Assembly: GCF_014650435.1 (NCBI RefSeq)
Contig: NZ_BMUY01000016.1
Location: 1 to 64,000, forward strand
Direction: 5' to 3'
Source: Streptomyces tendae
Lineage (GTDB): Bacteria > Actinomycetota > Actinomycetes > Streptomycetales > Streptomycetaceae
Length of the DNA: 64,000 bases
Below, piece by piece: positions 35,021-44,208 of this stretch (position 1 is its first letter; every line of letters starts with the position of its first letter). A program made the translations under genes and the position numbers. The notes below the pieces were generated by a model. It did no database searches. It was not told the origin of the DNA and worked only from the letters and a program-made list of their open reading frames with translations.

Positions 35021-38000
35021 TCAGCTTGCAAGCGGTACATGTACCGATTCAGGGTGCCCCTCGTCGCCGGCCTGGTTGCCCCGCTCGACGGAGTCGATCC
35101 GCATGCCGGTCAGGACGGTGTCCGCCATGCCGGTCGTGGCGACCGTTTCGAAGCCGTCGGCGCTCTGGTGACACACGCTCCACACCGGTCCGGTCAGGGT
35201 CGGGCGCCAGGTGAGTTCGTAGCGGTGTCCTTCCTTGCTGAGCACCTCCCACCATCCTCGCTGGACGGGGGTGATGCGCTCCCCCGCCTCTACCTTGGGC
35301 GTGGCCGGGCCGGGCCCGTACGTCGCGTCCACCCATGCGAGGTAGGCGGGTGTCGGGGCGATCGGGGCGCGCATGGTGTCCCCGCGCGTCCCGTGGGCCG
35401 TCCACGGACCGGTGACCTTCCAGCCGCGCTTCTCCACCAAGGCAGCCAGGGTGTCCCGTGCGACGGACAGCGGGGTGCGGTACCGGCCGTCGATGGTCTT
35501 CGGCCGCCCCAGGACGTCATCGTGCGTGTTCCCGCACGTCCCGCACACGAAAGCCAGCACTGCGCTCCCCGTGATCGGCGAGACGTAGAGTTCCGCAGCC
35601 ACGGGACGGTGCTTCTCCTCCGTCCGACGGACGATGGCTCGCCGCTCTTCCTCTGTCAGCCGCACGGGTGCCTGGCGCCGCTCCCCCTGCATCCGGTAGG
35701 CCGCACGCCGCTGTTCCTGCTCCACGCGGCGGCGGTCGGCCCGGACGATCGCGCACACGTCGTCCATGCCGACCCAGCCTCCCAGGTCGACGTCGGCGCC
35801 GCCGAGGGTCCGACGCACGGTGTAGGGCAGCACCGCATCAGGAGCGCGGTAGACGCGGTACTCCTCCCCTGCGCAAGTCAGCGTCCCGGTCCGGCGGTTG
35901 GTGCCCGGGGTGGTGACCCACTCGGCCACGGCCGGACGGACGGCGTACGGGTCCGGGCCGGGCCGCTCCGCCACGAGGCAGGCGCGCGGCGCCTCGATAC
36001 CGGGCACGGCGCCGCCCTCGCCGTCCCACGTATCGACGGCCCCCGGGTCGCTCACGACGTCAGGGACTACCAGGGTCACGTCGACGGCCGGAGCGGTACA
36101 TGTACCCATTTCCGGAGAGGGGTCGGTGCCGACGGGCACAGCACCCGATCCAGCGTCCGGCGCGCTGGGCCGGTCGACGCCGACGCACGCCCCGCCCTCG
36201 CCCTCCCACACGTCCACGCTGCACGGGTCGCTGATCACGTCTGCCGGACGCTGCCCGTACGCCACGGCGACCGCCTTACGCGCGACCTCCCCGGCACGGT
36301 GAATCTCGCCGACGCTCGCGCCCGACTCCTCCGCCTCCTTGCGCGCTGCCTGCGCGGCCCGGATAACGGCACCGGCCGGAGCCTTGACCGGCGCCGGGCC
36401 AGCCTCCGGCAGACGGCCCCCGTGCGCGGTGTAGCAGTCGGCGCAGATGTGGAACCGGTGCCCCTCGCCGTCCGCAGTCCAGTACTTCGAGGCGTACAGC
36501 GCCACCCCGGTGCGGAAGCAACGGTGGCAGTACAGGCGCCCGGTAGCACGCGCCTTTTCCTCCGCCGGGCACAGTCGCGGGCCACTGCCGATCAGGGCCG
36601 TGATGATCACGTGGCCGCAGTAGGCGCACTCGATGCCGTACAGCGTGTTCCGGTCGCAGCGGGGGCAGTGCTCACCGGCCGGAATCTCCGCCGGAGCGTC
36701 GGCATGCTCGGAAGTCTCCGCCGGGGCAGGCTCGACAGTGTCGGCAGGCTCCGCCGGAGCGTCGGCAGGCTCGACACCCGGGACGTAGCCACCCTCCGAC
36801 TCCCATGCCTCAACCGGGTCACCGGTCGTGGCCACCACATCAAACAGACCGTCCGACGCGCACTGCGGGGCGATCACCTCAACGTCCGCGTTTCCGTGCT
36901 GAGTCGCCACGAACGCGTACGTGCTCTTGCGGCGCGAGCCGTGCACGAACGGCAGGCACACTGCCTCATCACGCCGCGCCCGACGGCCGTCAACCGTCGC
37001 CACCACTACCGCCGAGCACTCACCCCGGTCACCGTTCCACTTCCCGGAGCGCACACGGTTCGCCCACACCTGCCCGGTGTACCGGACCCCGTCCACAGTC
37101 CAGGCCAGCATGGACCCCGGGGCGTAGTCCTTAGGCTCGAATGCCTTACGCGGCGCGGGCTTGCCCGACCACATCTGAACCTTCGCGGGCTTGAACACGG
37201 GGCGCCCGTCGGCACGCTTGACGATCTCCCCGGACAGTTCTCGCGCAAGCTTGTGGAACCCGTCGCGCGCTTCCTGGTGTGCGTCATCCGGCACGGTGTG
37301 CAGCGTGAACCGGGCGCGCCCGTCCGCCGACTCGATGTTCAGTCGCGCGCCCCCGCCCGTGACGTATGCGCGACCGTGCGCTCCGACACTGACCAGGGGA
37401 CGGACATTGTCCGGGGTGCCTTCAGGGCAGGTGTCCGGGGTCTGTGCGTGGCCCGACTCGCCGTTCAGGAAGTCGGCGCGGGTGTCCGCTGCGAGCCGCG
37501 ACAGATGATCATCGGAGGCGACACGCCCGTTCGCGTCGACGACCTTCCAGCGCTTGACGGGCTTAGGTGCGCCGTACGCGATACGGCCGACCGCCGACAC
37601 GTCCGGCGTGATGCTGTACTCGGCCACGCTGTACGGGGCGCAGAACGGCGCCTCAGACTCCGCCGGAGCGACCGGGGTGGCAACCGCGACGGGCGCCGGA
37701 ACAGGCGCAGACTCCGCCACAGGCGCCGACACGGCCGGAATGTCCACGGGGGGCGGGGCCTTGACCGCCGGAGTCTCCGTCGGGACGGTGCCGAATTCCC
37801 GGCGGTGCTCGCTGCGCAGTGCGTAGGACACCGTGTGGGTGCCCCGGCCGTCCAGCACGATGGTGAACCCGTCGACCCACACGTGGTCCCACGAGACGTG
37901 CGCGCGGCACGAACCGCACTCGTATCCGACGGTCGCCGACTGCACTTGCCCCATGCAGCGACCGGACCGGCGCGCACCGTAGCGGCCCACCTGCGGGCGC

Positions 38001-38281
38001 CCCGTGTGCTTGATCGGCTCGTACACCCGCAGCGCCTCGGGCCGCACGTCGCTCACGTGCCGCCGCGCGTAGGTGGTGGCCGGTCCCCGGGTCTTGTATC
38101 CCTCCTTGCCGGGGATGATCCAGCGGCCGTCGAGCGTCACGAGGCTGTACCGCTCGGTCGCGGGGCAGAACACGGAGTAGGCGACCGCCGTGCTCCGACC
38201 GTCGACGATGAGTGCCGCATCCGTAAGGCCGTGCCCCGACATGGCGTTCAGAGCGGGAGTCGTGATCATGATGCGCGACAT
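35021..38281 (-). CDS. Giant zinc-ribbon hypothetical protein with 22-residue repeats
   Basis: 1086 residues are read from the ATG at 38281. No catalytic domain is recognised. Cys pairs suggest at least three zinc ribbons: C122/C125 region, C539/C542 with C552/C555, and C585/C588 with C613/C616; a further pair is at C913/C916. A repeated unit of about 22 residues of the form D-V-V/I ... W-(E/D)-x-E-G-G-x-x-x-G-(V/I) occurs at 481-502, 681-702 and 741-762. Pro/Ala-rich linkers separate domains. It follows a DUF3846 gene on the same strand. A role in mobile-element replication, modification or conflict is possible but not shown. Confidence 0.7.
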   Translation of the reverse strand: MSRIMITTPALNAMSGHGLTDAALIVDGRSTAVAYSVFCPATERYSLVTLDGRWIIPGKEGYKTRGPATTYARRHVSDVRPEALRVYEPIKHTGRPQVGRYGARRSGRCMGQVQSATVGYECGSCRAHVSWDHVWVDGFTIVLDGRGTHTVSYALRSEHRREFGTVPTETPAVKAPPPVDIPAVSAPVAESAPVPAPVAVATPVAPAESEAPFCAPYSVAEYSITPDVSAVGRIAYGAPKPVKRWKVVDANGRVASDDHLSRLAADTRADFLNGESGHAQTPDTCPEGTPDNVRPLVSVGAHGRAYVTGGGARLNIESADGRARFTLHTVPDDAHQEARDGFHKLARELSGEIVKRADGRPVFKPAKVQMWSGKPAPRKAFEPKDYAPGSMLAWTVDGVRYTGQVWANRVRSGKWNGDRGECSAVVVATVDGRRARRDEAVCLPFVHGSRRKSTYAFVATQHGNADVEVIAPQCASDGLFDVVATTGDPVEAWESEGGYVPGVEPADAPAEPADTVEPAPAETSEHADAPAEIPAGEHCPRCDRNTLYGIECAYCGHVIITALIGSGPRLCPAEEKARATGRLYCHRCFRTGVALYASKYWTADGEGHRFHICADCYTAHGGRLPEAGPAPVKAPAGAVIRAAQAARKEAEESGASVGEIHRAGEVARKAVAVAYGQRPADVISDPCSVDVWEGEGGACVGVDRPSAPDAGSGAVPVGTDPSPEMGTCTAPAVDVTLVVPDVVSDPGAVDTWDGEGGAVPGIEAPRACLVAERPGPDPYAVRPAVAEWVTTPGTNRRTGTLTCAGEEYRVYRAPDAVLPYTVRRTLGGADVDLGGWVGMDDVCAIVRADRRRVEQEQRRAAYRMQGERRQAPVRLTEEERRAIVRRTEEKHRPVAAELYVSPITGSAVLAFVCGTCGNTHDDVLGRPKTIDGRYRTPLSVARDTLAALVEKRGWKVTGPWTAHGTRGDTMRAPIAPTPAYLAWVDATYGPGPATPKVEAGERITPVQRGWWEVLSKEGHRYELTWRPTLTGPVWSVCHQSADGFETVATTGMADTVLTGMRIDSVERGNQAGDEGHPESVHVPLAS

Positions 38282-38381
38282 GTGGTGTCCTCCTGAGTCG
38301 GTGTGTCTCCGGTGCGGCGGGGGTGCCACTCCCCCGCCGCCGGGCGGGGGGAGCGGTCTGTGCCGCTCCCCCCTTGAGGGA

Positions 38382-38735
38382 CTAGAGCAGGTCGGTGATG
38401 CTGGTCAGGAGGGCGACGATCTTGTCCTTGGTGAGCGGGACCGTCTCGCCGTCGTTGTCAGCGCCACCGGTCAGCAGCACCGGACCGTGATACGGCTGGT
38501 GGGTGAAGCCGAACCGGACCGCGAGCAGCGAAGCCAGCTTGTTGACCGGGTGGTTGTAGATCCCCTCATCGTCCAGCCACATGTCCATCTGGCTGGTGAG
38601 GGCGACGACGTCCACACGGTCGCAGCGGATGACCGACCGCATGACGGTCAGTCGTTCGTCGCTGTTGGCGGGCAGGTCGATCGGGACGATGTCCGCTTCA
38701 GGGGTGATGAGCAGGGCGCCGGGCGTGTGACCCAT
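38382..38735 (-). CDS. DUF3846-like protein
   Basis: 117 residues are read from the ATG at 38735. The line GALLITPEADIVPIDLP, followed by VALTSQMDMWLDDEGIYNHPVNKLAS, fits the DUF3846 pattern found in phage, plasmid and actinobacterial mobile-element genomes. The middle Asp/Glu/Asn-rich turn is conserved in that group. It lies 100 bases upstream of the 1086-residue gene and is likely co-transcribed. An A/T-rich TATATT lies about 65 bases upstream of the start and is a plausible -10 element. Confidence 0.68.
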   Translation of the reverse strand: MGHTPGALLITPEADIVPIDLPANSDERLTVMRSVIRCDRVDVVALTSQMDMWLDDEGIYNHPVNKLASLLAVRFGFTHQPYHGPVLLTGGADNDGETVPLTKDKIVALLTSITDLL

Positions 38736-39564
38736 GATGTTTCCCGTTCTGTCGGTGTGGATCTTCGGTGCGGTCGGCTGCCACCGCCGACCAACGAGAC
38801 AAATATACCGCACTTGAATCACAGATGGGAAGTCGATTCGGAGTGTTCTTCGAGAGTCTTCGCTGGTCAGCGGCTCGCACGGCGCCCCGCGTGTGGCTGC
38901 GGGCAGCCTCCCGCAGTGCACCCCTGGGCGGACCCACGGCGGGCAAAGCGGCCGGCGTCGGCCGGGGCGCCGGCGGAGGCGACTGAGCGGGGCCGGGATC
39001 GGCTGAGCTCTGGGCTCGGCTGGCCTGTGCTGAACTACGTCCTCTTCCTCCGGCTTACGCGGAGAAAGAGGTGTCGGCAGAGGTGGATGGCTTGCCCAGG
39101 GCTGGTGAGCTGGGCGAACACAGGAGGCGGCCAGCGCGGTAATGCAACTCTCGGTGCAACTCTCGGTGCAACGGTGGAGCCCCCCGTCCAGGCAACGGTT
39201 AGGCCCACTAAGGGAGCAACTGCCCGAGAAGCGCCGGTCCGCCCGGCGGAGTGGACGACGGGACGCCACCGGTCCGGACAGCGGGTGTCGGGCGCCGGTG
39301 TGCCCGCAGCAACGAGAGGCTGGGCGGGCGCCTGTTCCTTGGCGCGGCATGCCGGGTCAGATCGCCGGGGCGTTGCTCCCGGGTCGCGGAAGGAATCGAT
39401 ACTGACGGCCCAGAGCCGTGCCGCTGCGGCCGTCTGGTCCTGTGCTGGAACTGACCGTTTGCCACCGGACTTTGACCGATGGCAGCCCACCACCACGACT
39501 CTGCCGGGTGGTTTTCTGCCGAGTATCACCGCCCACTCTGGGCATGGGCCTACTCTTCGCGGTC
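38736..39564. other. Long gap with a probable promoter and a short tandem repeat
   Basis: The left part has an A/T-rich promoter-like segment near 38800-38820 for the DUF3846 gene. A 12-base unit GCAACTCTCGGT is repeated twice in tandem at 39144-39167 with a partial third copy. Long open frames cross this region on both strands but none is convincing. Confidence 0.45.
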
Positions 39565-40002
39565 ATGGATGACGAGCTGACCAACGACGACCATCTGCGG
39601 GCCCTGGCAGCGCTGGAGGCCGTCGTCCAGAACGACGACGGCGCCCTGAAGGCCCTGGTGGGTGGGACGCGCGAGCGCCCGCTGGCGGCCCTGCTCGCCG
39701 CGTATGGACAGCACACGCTTCACCGCGTCCTGCTCGCCGCGTTCGGCATCGAGGCCACTATGACCCACGACGAGACCGGCCAGCGGGTTGCAGAGCTCAA
39801 TGGCGATCCCATGGCGCGCATCGTCTTCCTCCTGACCGACTCCCTGCACCACCAGGCCATTCTCGCGGGCGACGATCTCGTCACCGCCAAACGGATCGGC
39901 GGCTCCGTCCTGCTCGCGATCCATGCCTTCACCGACGCGGACAACCAGGACGCGTTGGCTCTGCTGCGCGCCCTGCGAAACGAGGCCCTCCAAGCTGACT
40001 GA
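39565..40002 (+). CDS. Helical hypothetical protein
   Basis: 145 residues are read from the ATG at 39565 (MDDELTNDDHLRALAAL); an ATG at 39544 is possible. The protein is helical, acidic at the start, and has no signal peptide or recognised domain. Codon use is strongly G+C-biased at third positions, which supports coding. It stands alone between non-coding stretches on an accessory segment. Confidence 0.6.
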   Translation: MDDELTNDDHLRALAALEAVVQNDDGALKALVGGTRERPLAALLAAYGQHTLHRVLLAAFGIEATMTHDETGQRVAELNGDPMARIVFLLTDSLHHQAILAGDDLVTAKRIGGSVLLAIHAFTDADNQDALALLRALRNEALQAD

Positions 40003-40179
40003 CGGCGCCGGTCAGACTGTCGGTGGGCAGATGGTCAAGATTCTTTGGCGCAGGACACCGTCGCCCAGCGGGGGGAGCGATTCAGTGGGCAAGCCCTGCC
40101 TGAGCCTGGGCAAGTCCTGCTGTCACGGGGTGGGCAAGCCTCTCCCACCAGTCTCGGCCGTCGAGCGGGACGGGCTCGG

Positions 40180-40906
40180 TCAGGTGCGGTTGACAGTGAA
40201 GCCGGTGCTGCTCATGGCGCGGGTCCACACGTCGCGGTCGAACCATTTGGTGATGTCCGGCTGCATCTCGGTGAGGGTGCGCATGCGGGCCTGCCAGTCG
40301 TGGCCGGTGGGGCCGCGGCCTCCCTCGCATCCCTCGCAGTCGTCTTCGCCGTGGATGTGGCCGGCCGTCCATGCATTGACGGCGACGTTGAGGATGACGG
40401 CGTACAGGTCTCCGCCGGTCTGGGCGAGGGCGTCCGGCACGCCAGCGAGGATGAGTGCCAGCTCGGGGTTGTCCTTCGGCGGCATGGGTGCTTGCCCGGC
40501 TCTGTCGTCGGCGCTGCTGTCCTCGAGTTCCTTCACGCTGTGGGCGATGGTGTCGGCGAGGGCGGCAGCGTCAAAGTACCGCCAGGCGGATCGCGCCTGG
40601 ATGCCAAGCTGGTCGGCCACCGCCCGGACGTTGCGTTCGATGGTGTCCTCCACCGTCGCGGGCGTGAGGGTCACGCCCCGGCGGGCGAGTTCGGCGAGGG
40701 TCTCGGCGACGGCTTCTCTGAACGCTTTGGTGTTCCGCACCACCGCATCGTAGGGGTGCGGGGCTTGCCCACGTACCGAGAAGCGGTGTTCGATCGCAAG
40801 CGCTGCTGCCCGGGACAAACCCGCCTGCGCCGCCGCTGCCCGCAGGTCCGCGGCTAATGTCCTCCAGCGTCGCCGGTGCGCCAGGGTGTCGTCGGCGGAC
40901 CGCCAT
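40180..40906 (-). pseudogene. Mobile-element-type hypothetical protein with a single-base frameshift
   Basis: The ATG at 40906 reads MAVRRRHPGAPATLEDI and then leaves frame. The next frame picks up AADLRAAAAQAGLSRAA and continues to 40180 for about 220 residues (including ERNVRAVADQLGIQARSAW and WFDRDVWTRAM). The same junction is continuous in the gene at 41735-42115, which ends SVRRRSRVPTTLEGIAADLRAAAGEAGL. An extra base near 40855 explains both frames, and removing it gives a 241-residue protein. A rescue start such as the TTG at 40818 would give 212 residues. Function is unknown. Confidence 0.65.
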
Positions 40907-41011
40907 TCTGTACCGTCCTGGCCGCCCGGTCCGGTATGACCAATGCACTCACAAGGGCGGCGTACTCCGCGAACCGCGGCCGTGCCCGGCTCTGGCCGAT
41001 ATCAACGGTGC

Positions 41012-41680
41012 ATGGTCACCTCCGTGCTGCGCGGCCTGGTCGCCGCGCTCCTCGCTGTCCTGTCCATCACCGCGTCCACGCCCGCCCAGGCGGCCCAGGC
41101 GGCCCAGACGCTCACTGTCGCCGAAGCCGTCACCCGTCTACCGGTCGACGCCGAGTCCCGCGTCGGCTACGACCGGGATGCCTTCCGCCACTGGAACCGT
41201 GGTGACGACCCGTCCGACGGCTGCTCCACCCGGAACGAGGTCCTCATCGCTGAGGCCGTCGAGCCGCCTACGGTCGGCCCTCGATGCCGGCTTACGGGCG
41301 GGCGCTGGTGGTCTTACTACGATCAGGTCTGGGTAACGGCCGCGTCCGGACTGGACATCGACCACATGGTGCCGCTGGCGGAGAGCTGGGACAGCGGCGC
41401 CTTCGCGTGGACGGCACAGCGGCGGGAAGCGTACGCCAACGACCAGGGCGCGCAAACGTCGCTGGTGGCCGTCACGGCCCGCTCGAACCGGTCCAAGGCC
41501 GATCAGGATCCGGCCCAGTGGATGCCGCCGGCCGCCGCGGCGCACTGCCGATACATCGCCGAATGGGTCGGCACGAAGCTGCGCTGGAGCCTGACCGCAG
41601 ACGAGACCGAGGTGGCGGCACTGCGAGACGCGGCGAGCGACTGCCCCGGCCAGCAGGTGACCTTCGAACTCGCCGCGTAA
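41012..41680 (+). CDS. Secreted HNH-type nuclease (GmrSD-C/DUF1524-like)
   Basis: 222 residues are read from the ATG at 41012. Residues 1-30 are a signal peptide (hydrophobic VLRGLVAALLAVLSI ending in an AQA-type cleavage site). The nuclease core is GLDIDHMVPLAESWDSG, with the D-H metal/catalytic pair, followed by ANDQGAQTSLVAVTARSNRSK with the Asn/Lys of the HNH beta-beta-alpha-metal fold. Two cysteine pairs may form disulphides outside the cell. Extracellular nucleases of this type are common in Streptomyces and degrade DNA in the medium or act against competitors. Confidence 0.86.
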   Translation: MVTSVLRGLVAALLAVLSITASTPAQAAQAAQTLTVAEAVTRLPVDAESRVGYDRDAFRHWNRGDDPSDGCSTRNEVLIAEAVEPPTVGPRCRLTGGRWWSYYDQVWVTAASGLDIDHMVPLAESWDSGAFAWTAQRREAYANDQGAQTSLVAVTARSNRSKADQDPAQWMPPAAAAHCRYIAEWVGTKLRWSLTADETEVAALRDAASDCPGQQVTFELAA

Positions 41681-41734
41681 TCCCGTCCCTTCCCCTTGGT
41701 ATGCGGACGGTGCAGCCCAACGTGGGGATGCGAG

Positions 41735-42115
41735 TCAGCCGTGGGCGGTGCGGTAGTCGTTGCCGCTGCGGGTGAACGCCAGTCTCGCCGCCTGGGGCAG
41801 CCCCGCCTCCCCTGCCGCTGCCCGCAGATCCGCGGCAATCCCCTCCAACGTCGTCGGCACCCTGGATCTCCGGCGGACCGACATCCCGTGCTCCCAGCAC
41901 AGATCCACCCATCGCAGCCCCATACCCGGGAACGGCACGACGCGGGCTGTGGCCGAGTCCGCGCCGCAGGCGGAGCACGGGTGCGGCGGCGCAGCGAGGA
42001 TCCGGGTGATGACCTCGCTCAGTGCGGGCGGCGCCGGTGCGGGTTCGAGTTGGGCCGGGGGCACGCCGTGCTGGGCGAGCAGTTCTGTCGGCTCCACGGC
42101 GCTCCCGTCATCCAT
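41735..42115 (-). CDS. Hypothetical protein with a CxxC ribbon
   Basis: The 126-residue protein has a CSACGADSATARVVPFPGMG segment and a second Cys in DLCWEHG, which could form a zinc site. The C-terminal 40 residues match the N-terminus of the frameshifted gene at 40180-40906 (SVRRR to AADLRAAAGEAGL), so the two are related modules. It ends 22 bases before the Y-family gene begins its stop region and runs on the same strand. No known domain is recognised. Confidence 0.6.
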   Translation of the reverse strand: MDDGSAVEPTELLAQHGVPPAQLEPAPAPPALSEVITRILAAPPHPCSACGADSATARVVPFPGMGLRWVDLCWEHGMSVRRRSRVPTTLEGIAADLRAAAGEAGLPQAARLAFTRSGNDYRTAHG

Positions 42116-42136
42116 GGCTCGGCTGCTGGGCGGCGT

Positions 42137-43147
42137 TCAGGATGCCCGGCGGGCGGTCGCGGCGGGGCCGATGACGCCGGGGCCGAATTTGTCGCGGACC
42201 CGGTCCACGGTGGCTTCGGCGACGAGCCGGGCCTCGCGGGCCTGGTCCAGGCTGATCTGCTGGGCCACCCGCTCGGCGTCGACCAGGTCGTCGGCCTTGA
42301 GGACGAGCCCGGTGAGCCGGCCGCGCTGCAGCCCGGCGGCGTCGATCAGCCGGTAGGCCATGGTCCGCAGGTCCTCGTCGTGCGCGGACGGCTCGGCCAG
42401 ACGCCTGCTCTTCTCCCAGCTGCCGCCGCCAGCGAGCTGCAGCCTCAGGGACACTGCGCGGGCCGCCTGGCCGCGGCGGCGCAGCAGCCGTCCCAGCTGC
42501 ACGACCAGGTCCAGCAGGGCGGCGCGGACGTCGGCGCCGTCCAGGACGTGCCGGTCGAACCGCATGCGGACGGTGGCGGCCGCGGGCAGGGAGCGGGGGA
42601 CGACGGGGCGGGGGTCGCGGCCGCGGGCCCGGTCGGCGGCGAGCCGTCCGGCCTTCCCGCCCAGCAGGCGCTGGACCGTCTCGGGCGAGACCGCGGCCAG
42701 CAGGCCCACCGTGTGAATGCCGTATTCGTGCAGGGCGCCGGACTGGCGGGGGCCGATGCCGTGGAGGGCCTCGACCGGCAGCGGGGCCAGCCAGTCGGTC
42801 ACGTCGTCAGGGGCGACGGTCAGGACGCCGCCGGGCAGGGGAACCTGCGCGGAGGCCGTCGCTGCGACCGTGATTGAGGGGCCGATACCGACCCGGACGT
42901 CGACGCCGAGCTGGGACAGTGTCCGCACGCGCAGCACCTCGCCCAGCCGGTGCGTCTCGCTCCCGTGGTAGCGCAGCGCCCCCTTCAGCTCCACCAGGGC
43001 CGCGGTCGGTGGCAGCGCCTGCACCACCGGCGACAGATCCGCCAGCAGTTCCAGCACCTGCCGGTAGACCCCCTCCCGGAGACGGTCGGGGCAGCGCACA
43101 TGCATCACCGTCGGCACCCGGCCCTCCGTCGCCTGGCCATCTCCCAC
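42137..43147 (-). CDS. Y-family polymerase-like protein lacking catalytic residues (ImuB-like)
   Basis: 336 residues are read from a GTG at 43147 that has GGAGG 9 bases upstream; the ATG at 43105 is an alternative. The fold matches Y-family polymerases: a palm-like N-terminal part, a thumb with helix-hairpin-helix (LHGIGPRQSGALHEYGIHTVGLLA) and a little-finger region at the C-terminus. The metal-binding acidic residues normally in the DMDAFFA and SxDE motifs are absent (the second site reads VELKGAL), as in the non-catalytic ImuB of actinobacterial mutasomes. The start lies 26 bases from a near-consensus SOS box. No imuA' or dnaE2 partner is adjacent. Confidence 0.85.
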   Translation of the reverse strand: MGDGQATEGRVPTVMHVRCPDRLREGVYRQVLELLADLSPVVQALPPTAALVELKGALRYHGSETHRLGEVLRVRTLSQLGVDVRVGIGPSITVAATASAQVPLPGGVLTVAPDDVTDWLAPLPVEALHGIGPRQSGALHEYGIHTVGLLAAVSPETVQRLLGGKAGRLAADRARGRDPRPVVPRSLPAAATVRMRFDRHVLDGADVRAALLDLVVQLGRLLRRRGQAARAVSLRLQLAGGGSWEKSRRLAEPSAHDEDLRTMAYRLIDAAGLQRGRLTGLVLKADDLVDAERVAQQISLDQAREARLVAEATVDRVRDKFGPGVIGPAATARRAS

Positions 43148-43173
43148 GACCACCACCTCCACCCACCACGTTA

Positions 43174-43189
43174 TCGAACAGGAATTCGA
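43174..43189. promoter_or_regulatory. SOS box (LexA site), one mismatch to consensus
   Basis: TCGAAC-AGGA-ATTCGA matches the actinobacterial LexA consensus TCGAAC-N4-GTTCGA at 11 of 12 defined positions. It lies between the divergent Y-family-like gene (start 43147) and the DUF6233 gene (start 43236), so it could induce either or both on DNA damage. Confidence 0.72.
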
Positions 43190-43235
43190 ACATGCCATAG
43201 GCGGCGAGGCGGGGCCAGGGGATAGAATCGGAAAT

Positions 43236-43931
43236 GTGTTCGATGACTTGCCCTCTGACCTGGACCAGCTCCGGACTCTGCGGATCTGGCACGCCCTGTG
43301 GGTGCAGCGCATCGACGCCAAGGCCGCAGCCATCCGGCAACGGCAGGCCGAGGAAGAATACGGCCGCCGCAACAGGCCGACGCCTCCCGAGTGGATCGTC
43401 GAACTCGGTATCGGCGCGGGCCGCCCGCCGCTCCAGGTCCACGCCAGCGACTGCCACATGGCCGGCAAGCGCCACCGCCCCGTCGACCGCGATGAAGCCC
43501 GGCGCCTCCTCACCCAAGGTCTCAAGGCTTGCATCCACTGCCAGCCCGACGTCCTGCTGCACATCATCGACTTATCCCGCGCCGCAGGGCCCCGCCCACG
43601 AACGCCTACACGGTCCGGCCGCGCGACGCCCGGCCTGCCGTCAGGCGCGCGCTGCCTGAGCGGCGCCGGGTGTAGACCCCGGCCGACGAGGGCACCCAAG
43701 CCCGTGCTCGGCGGAGTGACCCTTGAGCAGGCCCCGCCGAAGGGGTGTCGCGGCTTCAGACCCGAGGCCGCGACACCCCGAGCCCTGGGTGCATGCAGGC
43801 CGACAAGATCAGCGTTGCCTCATCAGCAGATGCACCAGTGTCACCACCCCGACGCCCACCGAGAGGGCGGTGCCGAAGGCGGGATGCTCGAAGGCGACGT
43901 ATATGGTGCCGCATCCGACGAGTGCGAGTAG
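43236..43931 (+). CDS. DUF6233 protein, possibly with an altered C-terminus
   Basis: The protein begins at a GTG at 43236. Residues 5-105 carry the DUF6233 pattern: LRTLRIWHALWVQRIDAK, PPEWIVELGIGAGRPPLQVHASDCHMAG and RHRPVDRDEARRLLTQGLKACIHCQPD. These proteins are abundant in Streptomyces and have no known function. Family members are usually 110-140 residues, whereas this frame runs to 231. The last 100 residues are low-complexity Pro/Arg-rich and overlap the opposing small gene at 43809, so a late frameshift or lost stop is likely. Confidence 0.72.
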   Translation: MFDDLPSDLDQLRTLRIWHALWVQRIDAKAAAIRQRQAEEEYGRRNRPTPPEWIVELGIGAGRPPLQVHASDCHMAGKRHRPVDRDEARRLLTQGLKACIHCQPDVLLHIIDLSRAAGPRPRTPTRSGRATPGLPSGARCLSGAGCRPRPTRAPKPVLGGVTLEQAPPKGCRGFRPEAATPRALGACRPTRSALPHQQMHQCHHPDAHREGGAEGGMLEGDVYGAASDECE

Positions 43932-43961
43932 CACCGTCCGCTGCTCCATCTGCCCGTTCAC
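43809..43961 (-). CDS. 50-residue membrane protein
   Basis: The product of a GTG at 43961, preceded by GGAGG at a suitable distance, has two hydrophobic helices (TVLLALVGCGTIYVAF and GTALSVGVGVVTLVHLLM) with a short charged loop and a basic end MRQR. Small two-helix proteins of this kind are common in Streptomyces and unassigned. The opposing DUF6233 tail overlaps it. Confidence 0.6.
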   Translation of the reverse strand: MNGQMEQRTVLLALVGCGTIYVAFEHPAFGTALSVGVGVVTLVHLLMRQR

Positions 43962-44208
43962 CGTGACCCTCCCTGCGCCTGTGCGCCGCACGCTGCGGCA
44001 CCCGTGAGGACACGTCGACCTCCAAGCCCGGCTCGACGAAGAAGCCGCTCCCCAACCAGGAGCAGCAGCCGAGCCCAAGGGGGGGAGGGGGTATCGGGCG
44101 CAGCGCGGCAGGATGGGGGCCCCTGAGGTGCCCTCCGTTCGCCAGGCCCGGCCTCACCCCCCGACGACATCGCCGGCGTTGTCGGCCGCGCGGATTAGGC
44201 TCGCAGGC

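Noticed and set aside
35039..38296. Very long plus-strand open frame (over 1000 codons) opposite the zinc-ribbon gene
   Set aside because: It is Arg/Val/Ala-rich and repetitive, with no domain. It exists because high third-position G+C in the real minus-strand gene suppresses stop codons in the opposite frame.
39144..39172. Tandem repeat of GCAACTCTCGGT as a possible CRISPR or iteron array
   Set aside because: There are only two full copies and a partial third, with no spacers. It is too short for a CRISPR array and insufficient for an iteron set.
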